DNA of 26,247 nt from Anaerolineae bacterium. GTDB lineage: Bacteria; Chloroflexota; Anaerolineae; Promineifilales; Promineifilaceae. The translations under genes and the position numbers were made by a program. The notes under the pieces were generated by a model. The model saw only the letters and a list, made by a program, of their open reading frames with translations, made no database searches and was not told the origin of the DNA. The DNA is taken from positions 1 through 26,247 of the forward strand of contig JANQGC010000340.1 in NCBI GenBank assembly GCA_028277515.1. Reading direction: 5' to 3'. This document shows, in pieces, positions 17,728 through 24,723 of the stretch (positions within the stretch are counted from its first letter, which is position 1; each line of letters begins with the position of its first letter).

Positions 17728-18558
17728 ATGAAACAAAAGTTAACTTACCGAGGGACGCCTCACCAACCAAATGCACCGACCCTGGACATGCAAGAGGTGT
17801 CTGTGGCCTACGCTGCTTCAAACAATACGCTGACAAAGCGAGAATCGGCCGTCTACGCGTTGGAAAAGATCACCTTTCAGGCTGAACCGGGTGAGCAAAT
17901 CGCCATTATTGGCCCAAACGGCGCCGGCAAAAGTACCCTTTTAAAGGTTGCCGCCGGCTTACTCGAACCTGAAAGTGGTTCGGTTAAGATGTTTGGCTAC
18001 ACGCCCGATCGTCATATCTGTATCGCTTATGTTCCCCAGCGCAGCGAGATCGATTGGCAGTTTCCCGTGACGGTCGCCGATGTGGTTTTGATGGGTCGCA
18101 CCCGGCAAATTGGCCTTTTTCGGCGGCCTGGAAAACGAGACCATGAGATTGTGCATGCCAGTCTGGAGCGGGTGCAGATGGCGCATATGGCCCATAAGCA
18201 GATTGGAGAACTTTCCGGTGGTCAGCAGCAGCGGGTCTTTATTGCCCGGGCGCTGGCCTTGGAGGCCAATCTACTGCTGATGGATGAGCCGATGGCCGGG
18301 TTGGATATACCCAGCCAAGAGGCGACATTGGACATCCTGGATAGTTTGCGCCCGGATCAGGTGACGGTTTTGTTGGCGACGCATGATTTAGGGGTAGCCG
18401 CTGAACGGTTTGATCGGGTGATGCTGCTGCACAAACATCTTGTTGCTTTGGGGCCGGCAGCGGCTGTTCTGACAACGGCCAATCTTGCGGCTGCCTATGG
18501 TGCGCATATGCCCACCCACAATAACGGTTCTGCGCAACCTGTGGCTGCAGGAGGGTGA
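17728..18558 (+). CDS. znuC: Zinc/manganese ABC transporter ATPase (ZnuC-like)
   Basis: 276 residues. Walker A GPNGAGKST, the Q-loop in YVPQRSEIDWQFPVTVADVV (typical of metal-uptake ABC ATPases), signature LSGGQQQRVFIARAL, Walker B LLLMDEP, D-loop AGLD and switch His in LATHDLG are all present. It powers import through the membrane partner encoded 7 bases downstream. An N-terminal extension of about 20 residues (MKQKLTYRGTPHQPN) is unusual. No Zur-like box is directly upstream; transcription may come from the znuA promoter or an unrecognised one in the 292-base gap. Confidence 0.93.
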   Translation: MKQKLTYRGTPHQPNAPTLDMQEVSVAYAASNNTLTKRESAVYALEKITFQAEPGEQIAIIGPNGAGKSTLLKVAAGLLEPESGSVKMFGYTPDRHICIAYVPQRSEIDWQFPVTVADVVLMGRTRQIGLFRRPGKRDHEIVHASLERVQMAHMAHKQIGELSGGQQQRVFIARALALEANLLLMDEPMAGLDIPSQEATLDILDSLRPDQVTVLLATHDLGVAAERFDRVMLLHKHLVALGPAAAVLTTANLAAAYGAHMPTHNNGSAQPVAAGG

Positions 18559-18565
18559 AACAGTG

Positions 18566-19396
18566 ATGGATTGGCTGCTTGATCCCTTACAGTTTGGTTT
18601 CATCACTCGGGCCATGATTGCGGCCGTGCTGGTTGGTATCATTTGCCCTATATTGGGCACCTATGTGATCCTGCGCGGCATGGCCTTTTTTGGCGATGCC
18701 TTGGCCCATACGATCTTACCCGGCGTCGTAATTGCTTTTCTGCTGGGCTGGCCACTGGCAATCGGGGCCTTGATTGTGGGCATTTTGACCGCTCTTGGGA
18801 TTGGGGTCTTGACGGATAAAGGGGAGTTAAAAGAGGATACGGCGATTGGCATCATCTTTGTGGGCATGTTCGCCCTGGGCATCGCCCTGCTGTCCGCCAC
18901 CGGCAACTACACCATTGATTTGGCTCACTTTCTCTTTGGCAACTTGTTAGGTGTATCACCGACGGATTTATGGGTGATGCTGGGATTGGGAACGGTCGTT
19001 TTGCTAACCGTTTTCATTTTCTATAAAGAATTTTTGCTGATCACATTTGACCCAATATTAGCAACAACCTTACGCTTGCCGACAACCTTTTTTCGCTACC
19101 TGCTGCTGGTTCTTATTGCTATCACTATCGTTACTGCCCTGCAGGTTGTCGGGATCGCATTGGCCTTGGCTATGTTTATTACGCCAGCGGCAGCCGCTTC
19201 GCTGTTAACCCGGCGCCTGCCCTCCATGATGGGAATCGCTGCGGGGATTGGTGCCTTTTCGGGCATAGCGGGGCTTTACATTTCCTTCTACTTGAATATC
19301 GCTTCCGGGGCGGCGGTTGTCCTTGTGGCCACGCTGATATTTTTGATCATCTTTACGCTCGCGCCCAGTCGTGGTTTGGTTTGGCGCTACGTTTAA
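18566..19396 (+). CDS. znuB: Zinc/manganese ABC transporter permease (ZnuB-like)
   Basis: 276 residues with seven or eight membrane helices, ABC-3 family. Landmarks: GTYVILRGMAFFGDALAHTILPGVV near the N-terminus (split: VILRGMAFFGDALAH), GELKEDTAIGIIF for ATPase contact, and GIALALAMFITPAAAASLLTRRL late. Start ATG 18566 follows CAGGAGGG at 18548-18555; the frame is open further upstream but overlaps znuC. A GTG one codon earlier is possible. It is tightly coupled with znuC (7 bases) and zur (12 bases). Confidence 0.93.
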   Translation: MDWLLDPLQFGFITRAMIAAVLVGIICPILGTYVILRGMAFFGDALAHTILPGVVIAFLLGWPLAIGALIVGILTALGIGVLTDKGELKEDTAIGIIFVGMFALGIALLSATGNYTIDLAHFLFGNLLGVSPTDLWVMLGLGTVVLLTVFIFYKEFLLITFDPILATTLRLPTTFFRYLLLVLIAITIVTALQVVGIALALAMFITPAAAASLLTRRLPSMMGIAAGIGAFSGIAGLYISFYLNIASGAAVVLVATLIFLIIFTLAPSRGLVWRYV

Positions 19397-19408
19397 CAGG
19401 GAGATTGT

Positions 19409-19834
19409 ATGGACGCTGAAGCAGAGAGAATCCTTAATATTGTTGAGCAAAGTGGGTACCGGCGAACGGCTGCACGCCTGGCAATTATCGACGGGTTGGT
19501 AAACAGCGCAGGACATATTACGGCCGATGATCTGGCTGATAAAGTGCGTCAGCAAGCGCCTCATGTCGGCCGGATGACAGTTTACCGCACCCTGGATCTG
19601 CTGTGTGAATTGGGCCTGGTGCGCCCCATTTACCAGGGTACCGGTGCGGCCCACTACATTCTCATGGCCAAGGGCAGCCACCATCACCTGATATGCAACC
19701 GCTGCCATGATGTGATTGAATTTGACGAGTGTTCGGCGGCCCCGCTTATGGAGCAAGTGGCCAAGCAGTTTAACTTTCATGTTTCCAGTCATCTACTGGA
19801 ACTGCATGGCCTGTGTAAAGATTGTTATGAATGA
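19409..19834 (+). CDS. zur: Fur-family metalloregulator, probably Zur
   Basis: 141 residues. The DNA-binding half has YRRTAARLAIIDGL and VGRMTVYRTLDLLCELGLV. The sensor half has the HHHLICNRCHDVIEF motif. Structural-zinc cysteines are Cys96/Cys99 and Cys136/Cys139 (CNRC, CKDC). Fur, PerR and Zur cannot be told apart by motif alone; the znuCB operon and 7-1-7 boxes on znuA and the GTPase/ribosomal genes argue for Zur. With zinc bound it would repress these. Start ATG 19409 has CAGGGAGA upstream. The stop is a few bases before moaB. Confidence 0.9.
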   Translation: MDAEAERILNIVEQSGYRRTAARLAIIDGLVNSAGHITADDLADKVRQQAPHVGRMTVYRTLDLLCELGLVRPIYQGTGAAHYILMAKGSHHHLICNRCHDVIEFDECSAAPLMEQVAKQFNFHVSSHLLELHGLCKDCYE

Positions 19835-19844
19835 GGTGATAGGA

Positions 19845-20360
19845 ATGGGATCAAACAGCAGCCAAGAGCACAAAGCACAAGCTGATCAAGCTGGGCCGGT
19901 CGCATTAGCCATTGTCACTGTCAGCGACAGCCGCACGCTTGATACAGACGTTAATGCCCATTTTTTGCAAGAGCAGATTGCGGCGCTGGGACACCATGTG
20001 GTGGGTTATCAAATTGTACCGGATGAACCAGAGCGAGTTACGGCCGTACTTAACCAACTTTGCGAAACTGATGCGCGGCTTATCCTGTTTAATGGCGGTA
20101 CCGGCATTGCCCCGCGCGATACCACCTTCGATGCGCTGGATGGGCTGCTGGAAAAACGGCTGCCCGGCTTTGGTGAACTGTTCCGCATGTTGAGTTGGGA
20201 AGAAGTGGGGGCCGCGGCGATGCTGTCGCGGGCGACGGCTGGCGTTTTCCGTAACCGGGTGATTATCTCCACCCCCGGTTCGCCCAACGCTGTCAGACTG
20301 GCCTGGGAAAAGCTCATCGCGCCAGAGCTATCTCACCTGGCCTGGGAAGTGGTGCGGTAG
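19845..20360 (+). CDS. moaB: MoaB-like molybdopterin biosynthesis protein
   Basis: 171 residues of the MoaB/Mog fold. ALAIVTVSDSRTLDTDVN, LILFNGGTGIAPRDTT and the late IISTPGSPNAVRLAW are the molybdopterin-binding landmarks of MoaB. It would act in adenylylation or scaffolding of molybdopterin. ATG 19845 is preferred because GAGGTGATAGGA precedes it; an in-frame ATG at 19827 would overlap zur by 8 bases. It is coupled to zur, which is unusual because no other molybdenum cofactor gene is nearby. Confidence 0.88.
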   Translation: MGSNSSQEHKAQADQAGPVALAIVTVSDSRTLDTDVNAHFLQEQIAALGHHVVGYQIVPDEPERVTAVLNQLCETDARLILFNGGTGIAPRDTTFDALDGLLEKRLPGFGELFRMLSWEEVGAAAMLSRATAGVFRNRVIISTPGSPNAVRLAWEKLIAPELSHLAWEVVR

Positions 20361-20384
20361 ACGCTCTTTTTTTGCCGACATCAA

Positions 20385-20399
20385 TGATATTTAATATCA
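20385..20399. promoter_or_regulatory. Zur-like 7-1-7 box before the FmdB-like/GTPase operon
   Basis: TGATATT-T-AATATCA is a perfect 7-1-7 palindrome ending 15 bases before the next start codon. Eleven bases upstream is a T-run followed by GCC, exactly as at the box at 21781, suggesting a duplicated control region. The promoter hexamers are not clear. Confidence 0.8.
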
Positions 20400-20414
20400 A
20401 TAACAGGAGAGATA

Positions 20415-20657
20415 ATGCCTACTTACGTTTATAAATGCCCGGATTGTGAGGTGGAAGTGGAAGAGCGGCGCAAAATGAGCCAGGCGGATGACCCGCTGGA
20501 TTGCCCGCTTTGCGGCACACTGCTGGTGCGCGGCATTACCACATTTATGTTTAACAGCGGACGATCAGCGCCACCAACAGAAATGCCCACAGCACCTATT
20601 GCCCGGCACAGCAATGGCTGCCTCTGTTGCTACCCGGCACCAAGGAGAACAAGATGA
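20415..20657 (+). CDS. Short FmdB-like zinc-ribbon protein
   Basis: 80 residues. The N-terminal half is an FmdB-type ribbon: MPTYVYKCPDCEVEVEE, then CPLC (Cys residues at 8, 11, 30, 33). The C-terminal half has a CLCC motif not seen in ordinary FmdB proteins. Function unknown; binding of zinc or nucleic acid is typical for such ribbons. AGGAGA at 20405-20410 precedes ATG. ATGA at the end overlaps the GTPase start by 4 bases, and the box at 20385 controls both. A zinc protein inside a zinc-starvation operon suggests a metal-transfer partner for the GTPase, which is inference. Confidence 0.8.
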   Translation: MPTYVYKCPDCEVEVEERRKMSQADDPLDCPLCGTLLVRGITTFMFNSGRSAPPTEMPTAPIARHSNGCLCCYPAPRRTR

Positions 20658-21757
20658 CTCAAAAAAATGAGATTAACCGCATTCCTGTAACCATTCTGAC
20701 TGGCTTTTTAGGTGCAGGTAAGACGACTTTGCTCAATCACATACTACACGGCGATCATGGCTTGCGTGTTGCTGTTTTGGTCAATGATTTTGGGGCAGTC
20801 AACATTGATGCGCAATTGATCGTGGGCGTGGATGGGGAGGATAGTGTTAATCTTTCCAATGGTTGCATCTGTTGCACCATTCGTGACGATCTCAAACAGG
20901 CTGTATTGCAAATTTGCCGGCGGCCGGATCCACCAGAGTATATTTTGGTAGAAACCAGCGGCGTTTCTGATCCAGTGGCTGTGGCCCAAACCTTTGTCTA
21001 CACCAGTGTGAGTCAGCATGCGTATGTGGAAGCGATTTTGACGGTGGTTGACGCCGAACAGTATGACGCGATTCCTCCTGAAAACCAGGTGTTGGCGCTG
21101 GATCAAATTGGCACGGCCGATATTGTGGTGCTAAACAAAGTCGATCTTGTAACATTAACCGAGCGGATCGCAATCGAGGAACGAATTCGTAGAATATCGC
21201 CAAAGGCACGTATTTTAGCAACACGGTTTAGCCAGGTTCCGGTGCAATTGGTGCTGGGAACGGGTCTGAATGAAGCGGGTGTGCAAAGTTACGGCCGTTC
21301 TGCCCATGATGTACATGTTCACGCCGCGCCCAATGGAGACGAGCATGCGCACGACCATGATCACGATCACGACCATGATGACCATACAATGTTGTTCCAC
21401 ACCTGGCATTATGAAGAGAAACGGCGGTTTCGTTTCAAATCGGTGCAAAAAGTGGTCAACAACCTGCCATTGTCTATCTATCGCGCCAAGGGGTTTCTCT
21501 ACCTCAACGAGGCGCCAGACCGGAAATGTACGCTGCAAGTGGTGGGCAAACGAGCCAGACTGGTGGTTGGCGAACCATGGGGTGACACAGAACCGCACAC
21601 CAGCTTGGTGTTTATTGGTGTGGCCGATGGCGTGCCGGCTCAGGAGTTAGCTGATCAATTTGATGCCTGCCTGCTTGAAAACCAGCCGCCTGCTCCGCCA
21701 CTGCAATCAGCCATCAACTGGATTCGCGACGCATGGCAACTGGCTTTTAACTCGTAG
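20654..21757 (+). CDS. COG0523 (CobW/ZNG1-type) GTPase, copy 1
   Basis: 367 residues of the G3E GTPase family, metal chaperones that place zinc or cobalt on client proteins using GTP. Walker [10 protein letters not shown], the family metal motif CICC (Cys71, Cys73, Cys74), ETSGVSDP and the base-specificity motif NKVD are present. A His/Asp loop (HVHAAP...HAHDHDHDHDHDDH) lies near residue 220-245, followed by the CobW C-terminal domain (FRFKSVQKV...YRAKGFLYL). Start ATG 20654 has AAGGAG upstream and overlaps the FmdB-like stop by 4 bases. It is very similar to copy 3 at 24724, so they are recent paralogues. Confidence 0.93.
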   Translation: MTQKNEINRIPVTILTGFLGAGKTTLLNHILHGDHGLRVAVLVNDFGAVNIDAQLIVGVDGEDSVNLSNGCICCTIRDDLKQAVLQICRRPDPPEYILVETSGVSDPVAVAQTFVYTSVSQHAYVEAILTVVDAEQYDAIPPENQVLALDQIGTADIVVLNKVDLVTLTERIAIEERIRRISPKARILATRFSQVPVQLVLGTGLNEAGVQSYGRSAHDVHVHAAPNGDEHAHDHDHDHDHDDHTMLFHTWHYEEKRRFRFKSVQKVVNNLPLSIYRAKGFLYLNEAPDRKCTLQVVGKRARLVVGEPWGDTEPHTSLVFIGVADGVPAQELADQFDACLLENQPPAPPLQSAINWIRDAWQLAFNS

Positions 21758-21780
21758 GTACTTTTTTTTGCCTATATTAT

Positions 21781-21795
21781 TGATATTAAATATCA
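21781..21795. promoter_or_regulatory. Zur-like 7-1-7 box before the second GTPase block
   Basis: TGATATT-A-AATATCA is a perfect 7-1-7 palindrome, extended to 19 bp (21779-21797). A T-run and GCC lie 11 bases upstream as at the box at 20385. It is 48 bases before the ATG at 21844 and probably controls the genes from there to the right edge. Confidence 0.82.
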
Positions 21796-21843
21796 ATTTC
21801 CGTTGAAAATGAGATTTGAGATTTTTTGTTAGAGCTATCAATT

Positions 21844-22434
21844 ATGAAGACAAATTATTGGTTAAGCTACCCGGCTGATTACAAGAAGCAACTCAAACCG
21901 CTCCTGCACCAACAGATGTGGCTCTTTGGGCAGGATATTCTCTGCCCTGAAGGGAACTTGCTGTACCGCTACCAGTTCACCCACAAAAAAGGTGAGAAGC
22001 GCGGTGGGTCAATGTATACCCGTTGGGAAAAAAACAGGCAGATTGTATTGTGGGGGTGGGGTATCTGGTTTGGTCAAACGGACATGGGATCGATTTTTGT
22101 AAACCGATACAAGGCCAAACCAAGGTATACGGCCCTTCCCCGTCTCAACCAGACCATTCACGGACAGGCGAGACTGCCCCATCTGGTCTACCGCGTAGGC
22201 AGTGAGGTGGAAGTTGAAACAATGCGCCGACTATGGTGCGACCTGCTTTTCTGGTTGGCCGAATATGAAGCGTGGGTGCTGGAGGCATGCGGCTGCTCCT
22301 GGCGACAGTCTGCACTGAAACCATTTAGCCACACCATTACCAAATTGACTGAGGTTGAACAGCTAGCCATAAACTGGGAGGCCTTGGCAGAGCAAAGCCA
22401 AACATTGCCAATTAAATCATACACGTATACTTGA
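21844..22434 (+). CDS. Unrecognised 196-residue protein in the zinc-starvation block
   Basis: From ATG 21844 it has 196 residues, starting MKTNYWLSYPADYKKQLKP. It is rich in Trp and Tyr (WLFGQDILCPEGNLLYRY, IVLWGWGIWFGQ), with no signal peptide or membrane helix and few paired Cys (LEACGCSW). I recognise no family. A TTG at 21826 would add six residues; no good ribosome-binding site precedes either start. It is the first gene after the Zur-like box at 21781, and GTPase copy 2 follows 88 bases later, so a role in zinc limitation is suggested only by position. Confidence 0.7.
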   Translation: MKTNYWLSYPADYKKQLKPLLHQQMWLFGQDILCPEGNLLYRYQFTHKKGEKRGGSMYTRWEKNRQIVLWGWGIWFGQTDMGSIFVNRYKAKPRYTALPRLNQTIHGQARLPHLVYRVGSEVEVETMRRLWCDLLFWLAEYEAWVLEACGCSWRQSALKPFSHTITKLTEVEQLAINWEALAEQSQTLPIKSYTYT

Positions 22435-22522
22435 AAATCTTGCATATTGGGGCGCAACATGATGGCAGATTATCTACCCTCTTTTGCACCTCAGCATTCA
22501 TGCATCAAAAAGGGAAAAAATA

Positions 22523-23755
22523 ATGAGTAAGAATCAAACAGGCAAAAAGCAACTGCCCGTCACCGTGCTTTCAGGCTTTCTGGGTGCCGGCAAAACGACT
22601 CTGCTAAACCACGTACTCAACAATCGCGAAGGGATGCGCGTGGCCGTCATTGTCAATGATATGAGCGAGGTCAACATCGATTCTCAGCTTGTGAGCAACG
22701 GGGATGCACAGCTTAACCGCACCGAGGAAAAGCTGGTGGAGATGAGCAACGGCTGCATCTGCTGCACCTTACGTGAAGATTTGTTGATTGAGATTGGCAA
22801 GCTGTCCTATGAAGGCCGCTTCGATTATCTACTCATTGAATCAACAGGTATTTCTGAACCAATGGCTGTGGCGGCGACCTTTGATTTTCCGCTGGATGAA
22901 AACGGCCGTACCCTCTCCGACATTGCCTGTTTGGACACGATGCTCACTGTTGTCGATGCGGAAACCTGGCTGGATGAGTATACCAACCAGCAAACTTTGC
23001 TGGAGCGGGGCATGGCTGTGGCCGATGATGATGGCCGTACGTTGGCTGATTTGCTGGTGGAACAAGTGGAGTTTGCCAATGTCATCCTGATCAACAAAAC
23101 TGATCTGGTGAGCCCCGATGAACTGGCGCAGTTAAAAAGCTATCTGCATCGCTTTAATCCAGAGGCAGTGGTGTTAGAAAGCACCTACAGCCACATTCCG
23201 CTTGACCGCGTATTGCATACCGGTTTGTTTAATTTGGAAGCCGCTGCCGAGTCGCCCCGTTGGGCTGAAGAGCTGCAAGGTCATCACATACCGGAAACGG
23301 ATGAGTATGGCATCAGCAGTTTTGTGTATCAAGCAAGACGGCCGTTTCATCCCCAGCGGCTGCTCGATTTTGTGGAGGGTGGTGGCTTCAAGCAACTGCT
23401 GCGTTCCAAAGGATTTCTCTGGCTGGCCAGTGATCATGATATGGCTTTCTACTGGTCACAGGTGGCGCGGCAGGGCTATTTTCAACTGGCGGGGCGCTGG
23501 TGGGCAGCCGAACCACGGGAAAATTGGCCAGACGATGCAGAAGTCCAGCTGGAGATCAACAATGCCTGGGCTGAACCATATGGTGACCGGCGGCAGGAGA
23601 TTGCCTGCATCGGCCAAAAGCTCAGCAAAGAGCAGCTTGTGGTGCAGCTGGATGGCTGCTTGCTGACAAACAACGAGATGTCGCTTTGGCAGAGCGGCGC
23701 TCTCTCTATAAACAACCCGTTCATGGCCCAGACTGAGGAGGCAGACTATGCGTAA
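22523..23755 (+). CDS. COG0523 GTPase, copy 2 (YciC/ZagA-like)
   Basis: 410 residues. Walker [28 protein letters not shown], the CICC motif (Cys78, Cys80, Cys81), ESTGISEP and NKTD are present. Unlike copies 1 and 3 it has no long His loop; instead a [13 protein letters not shown] stretch and an extended C-terminal domain ([20 protein letters not shown]). This matches the larger YciC/ZagA-type proteins that help folate enzymes keep zinc in Bacillus. AGGGA sits before ATG 22523. Its stop overlaps rpsR by 8 bases, so translation is coupled to the zinc-free S18. Confidence 0.92.
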   Translation: MSKNQTGKKQLPVTVLSGFLGAGKTTLLNHVLNNREGMRVAVIVNDMSEVNIDSQLVSNGDAQLNRTEEKLVEMSNGCICCTLREDLLIEIGKLSYEGRFDYLLIESTGISEPMAVAATFDFPLDENGRTLSDIACLDTMLTVVDAETWLDEYTNQQTLLERGMAVADDDGRTLADLLVEQVEFANVILINKTDLVSPDELAQLKSYLHRFNPEAVVLESTYSHIPLDRVLHTGLFNLEAAAESPRWAEELQGHHIPETDEYGISSFVYQARRPFHPQRLLDFVEGGGFKQLLRSKGFLWLASDHDMAFYWSQVARQGYFQLAGRWWAAEPRENWPDDAEVQLEINNAWAEPYGDRRQEIACIGQKLSKEQLVVQLDGCLLTNNEMSLWQSGALSINNPFMAQTEEADYA

Positions 23756-23957
23756 GTATAGATCGAGACGTAGACCAGCTCGCAGTGAGGTGGTCTTGGA
23801 TTACAAACAGCCAGAAATCTTGAAGCGGTATCTAAACGATTTTGGCCGCATCCGCCCCCGGCGACAAACGCTGCTCAGCGCGACAGACCAGCGCAAATTG
23901 GCGCGTGAAGTCAAGCGGGCGCGTCATCTTGCGTTGCTCCCATTTGTGTCGCACTGA
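23748..23957 (+). CDS. rpsR: Ribosomal protein S18, zinc-ribbon-free paralogue
   Basis: 69 residues. [50 protein letters not shown] aligns throughout with S18 (key runs: [19 protein letters not shown]). It contains no cysteine, so it is the C-minus form, which replaces zinc-containing ribosomal proteins under zinc limitation in other bacteria. It overlaps the upstream GTPase gene by 8 bases. A housekeeping S18 should exist elsewhere in the genome. Confidence 0.95.
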   Translation: MRKYRSRRRPARSEVVLDYKQPEILKRYLNDFGRIRPRRQTLLSATDQRKLAREVKRARHLALLPFVSH

Positions 23958-23969
23958 TGAGATTCAATC

Positions 23970-24200
23970 ATGGATGAACTAAAACGGCGGCTTGAACAGG
24001 CGAAATACCTAGACCAAATCCGGGCTGGATTGGCGACAAAGGTTCGCATTTTGGTGGCAGGCGATTGCTGTCCAGTGTGTCAGCACTTTGAAGGCGTCTA
24101 TGCGCTTGATGATGTGCCTGAGCTGCCCTTGGAAGGCTGTTCGCGGACAGGCGGCTGTAATGCTGCCTACGCGCCTGTGCTAGACCACTTTGGTCCTTAA
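23970..24200 (+). CDS. Small four-Cys protein of unknown function
   Basis: 76 residues, charged N-terminal helix (MDELKRRLEQAKYLDQIRAG) then a compact Cys domain: CCPVC (33-37), Cys57 and Cys63, with GVYALDDVPELP between the pairs. The CPVC...G-V-Y...D...P-x-LP...C pattern is like the C-terminal domain of some phage Mu F-like head morphogenesis proteins, but here it stands alone. It lies 12 bases after rpsR and 58 before rpmB in the same orientation. A metal-binding or transfer role is possible. Its ribosome-binding site is weak (TGATGAG). Confidence 0.75.
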   Translation: MDELKRRLEQAKYLDQIRAGLATKVRILVAGDCCPVCQHFEGVYALDDVPELPLEGCSRTGGCNAAYAPVLDHFGP

Positions 24201-24258
24201 TACGTGAGTATGGTTGATTGGGCTGGCTAACAAACCCACCAATTGAAGGAGATTTATC

Positions 24259-24495
24259 ATGGCAAAGTGTAAATTAAGCGGCCGCAAACCAATGAGCGGC
24301 CACAACGTCTCGTTTTCGCAGAAGAAGACGAAGCGCGTTTTCAAACCTAATGTGCAAAGCAAAAAAATCTATGTCCCCGAATTGGGGCGCAGCGTGCGCA
24401 TCAAAATGTCTGTCCGCGCCATGCGCACGGTGGACAAAATTGGACTGATGCCTTATTTGAAGAAGCAAGGTATGAGGCTGAAGGACGTTTTATAA
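24259..24495 (+). CDS. rpmB: Ribosomal protein L28, zinc-ribbon-free paralogue
   Basis: 78 residues. [33 protein letters not shown] is a typical L28 start (landmarks: [16 protein letters not shown]), and [13 protein letters not shown] is the family C-terminal block. Only one Cys (residue 4) is present, so the four-Cys zinc site is missing: the C-minus form. AAGGAGA at 24246-24252 precedes ATG. The stop is 31 bases before the rpmG start. Confidence 0.95.
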   Translation: MAKCKLSGRKPMSGHNVSFSQKKTKRVFKPNVQSKKIYVPELGRSVRIKMSVRAMRTVDKIGLMPYLKKQGMRLKDVL

Positions 24496-24526
24496 GAGCA
24501 AGCGCTATCCACCAAAGGAGAAAACC

Positions 24527-24691
24527 ATGGCTAAGAAAAAAGGACCGCGCCAGCTCATTAAGCTGCACAGCACGGAGAGCAGTTACATTTATTACAGTGA
24601 AAAGAACCGACGCAACACGGCCGCTCGTTTGGAGCTGCGCAAGTACGATCCGATTGTAAGGCGACATGTCATATTTCGCGAAAGCCGATAG
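24527..24691 (+). CDS. rpmG: Ribosomal protein L33, zinc-free paralogue (54 residues)
   Basis: Translation from ATG 24527 gives 54 residues starting [20 protein letters not shown] and continuing with [17 protein letters not shown] and HVIFRESR, which is L33 from end to end. No cysteines are present, so it is the C-minus type. AAAGGAG at 24514-24520 is a strong ribosome-binding site. It sits between rpmB and GTPase copy 3 in the zinc-starvation block. Confidence 0.96.
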   Translation: MAKKKGPRQLIKLHSTESSYIYYSEKNRRNTAARLELRKYDPIVRRHVIFRESR

Positions 24692-24723
24692 CAAGCGGCG
24701 AGTCCCGGACAGGTGAATGACTT

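Noticed and set aside
22465..22485. Possible weak Zur-like box before GTPase copy 2 (TGATG...TTATC)
   Set aside because: Only the outer bases agree; the two halves are not complementary.
23748..24691. S18, L28 and L33 as the normal housekeeping ribosomal genes
   Set aside because: All three lack zinc-site Cys sets and sit in a GTPase block; S18 is normally with rpsF/ssb. This remains open until the complete genome is checked.
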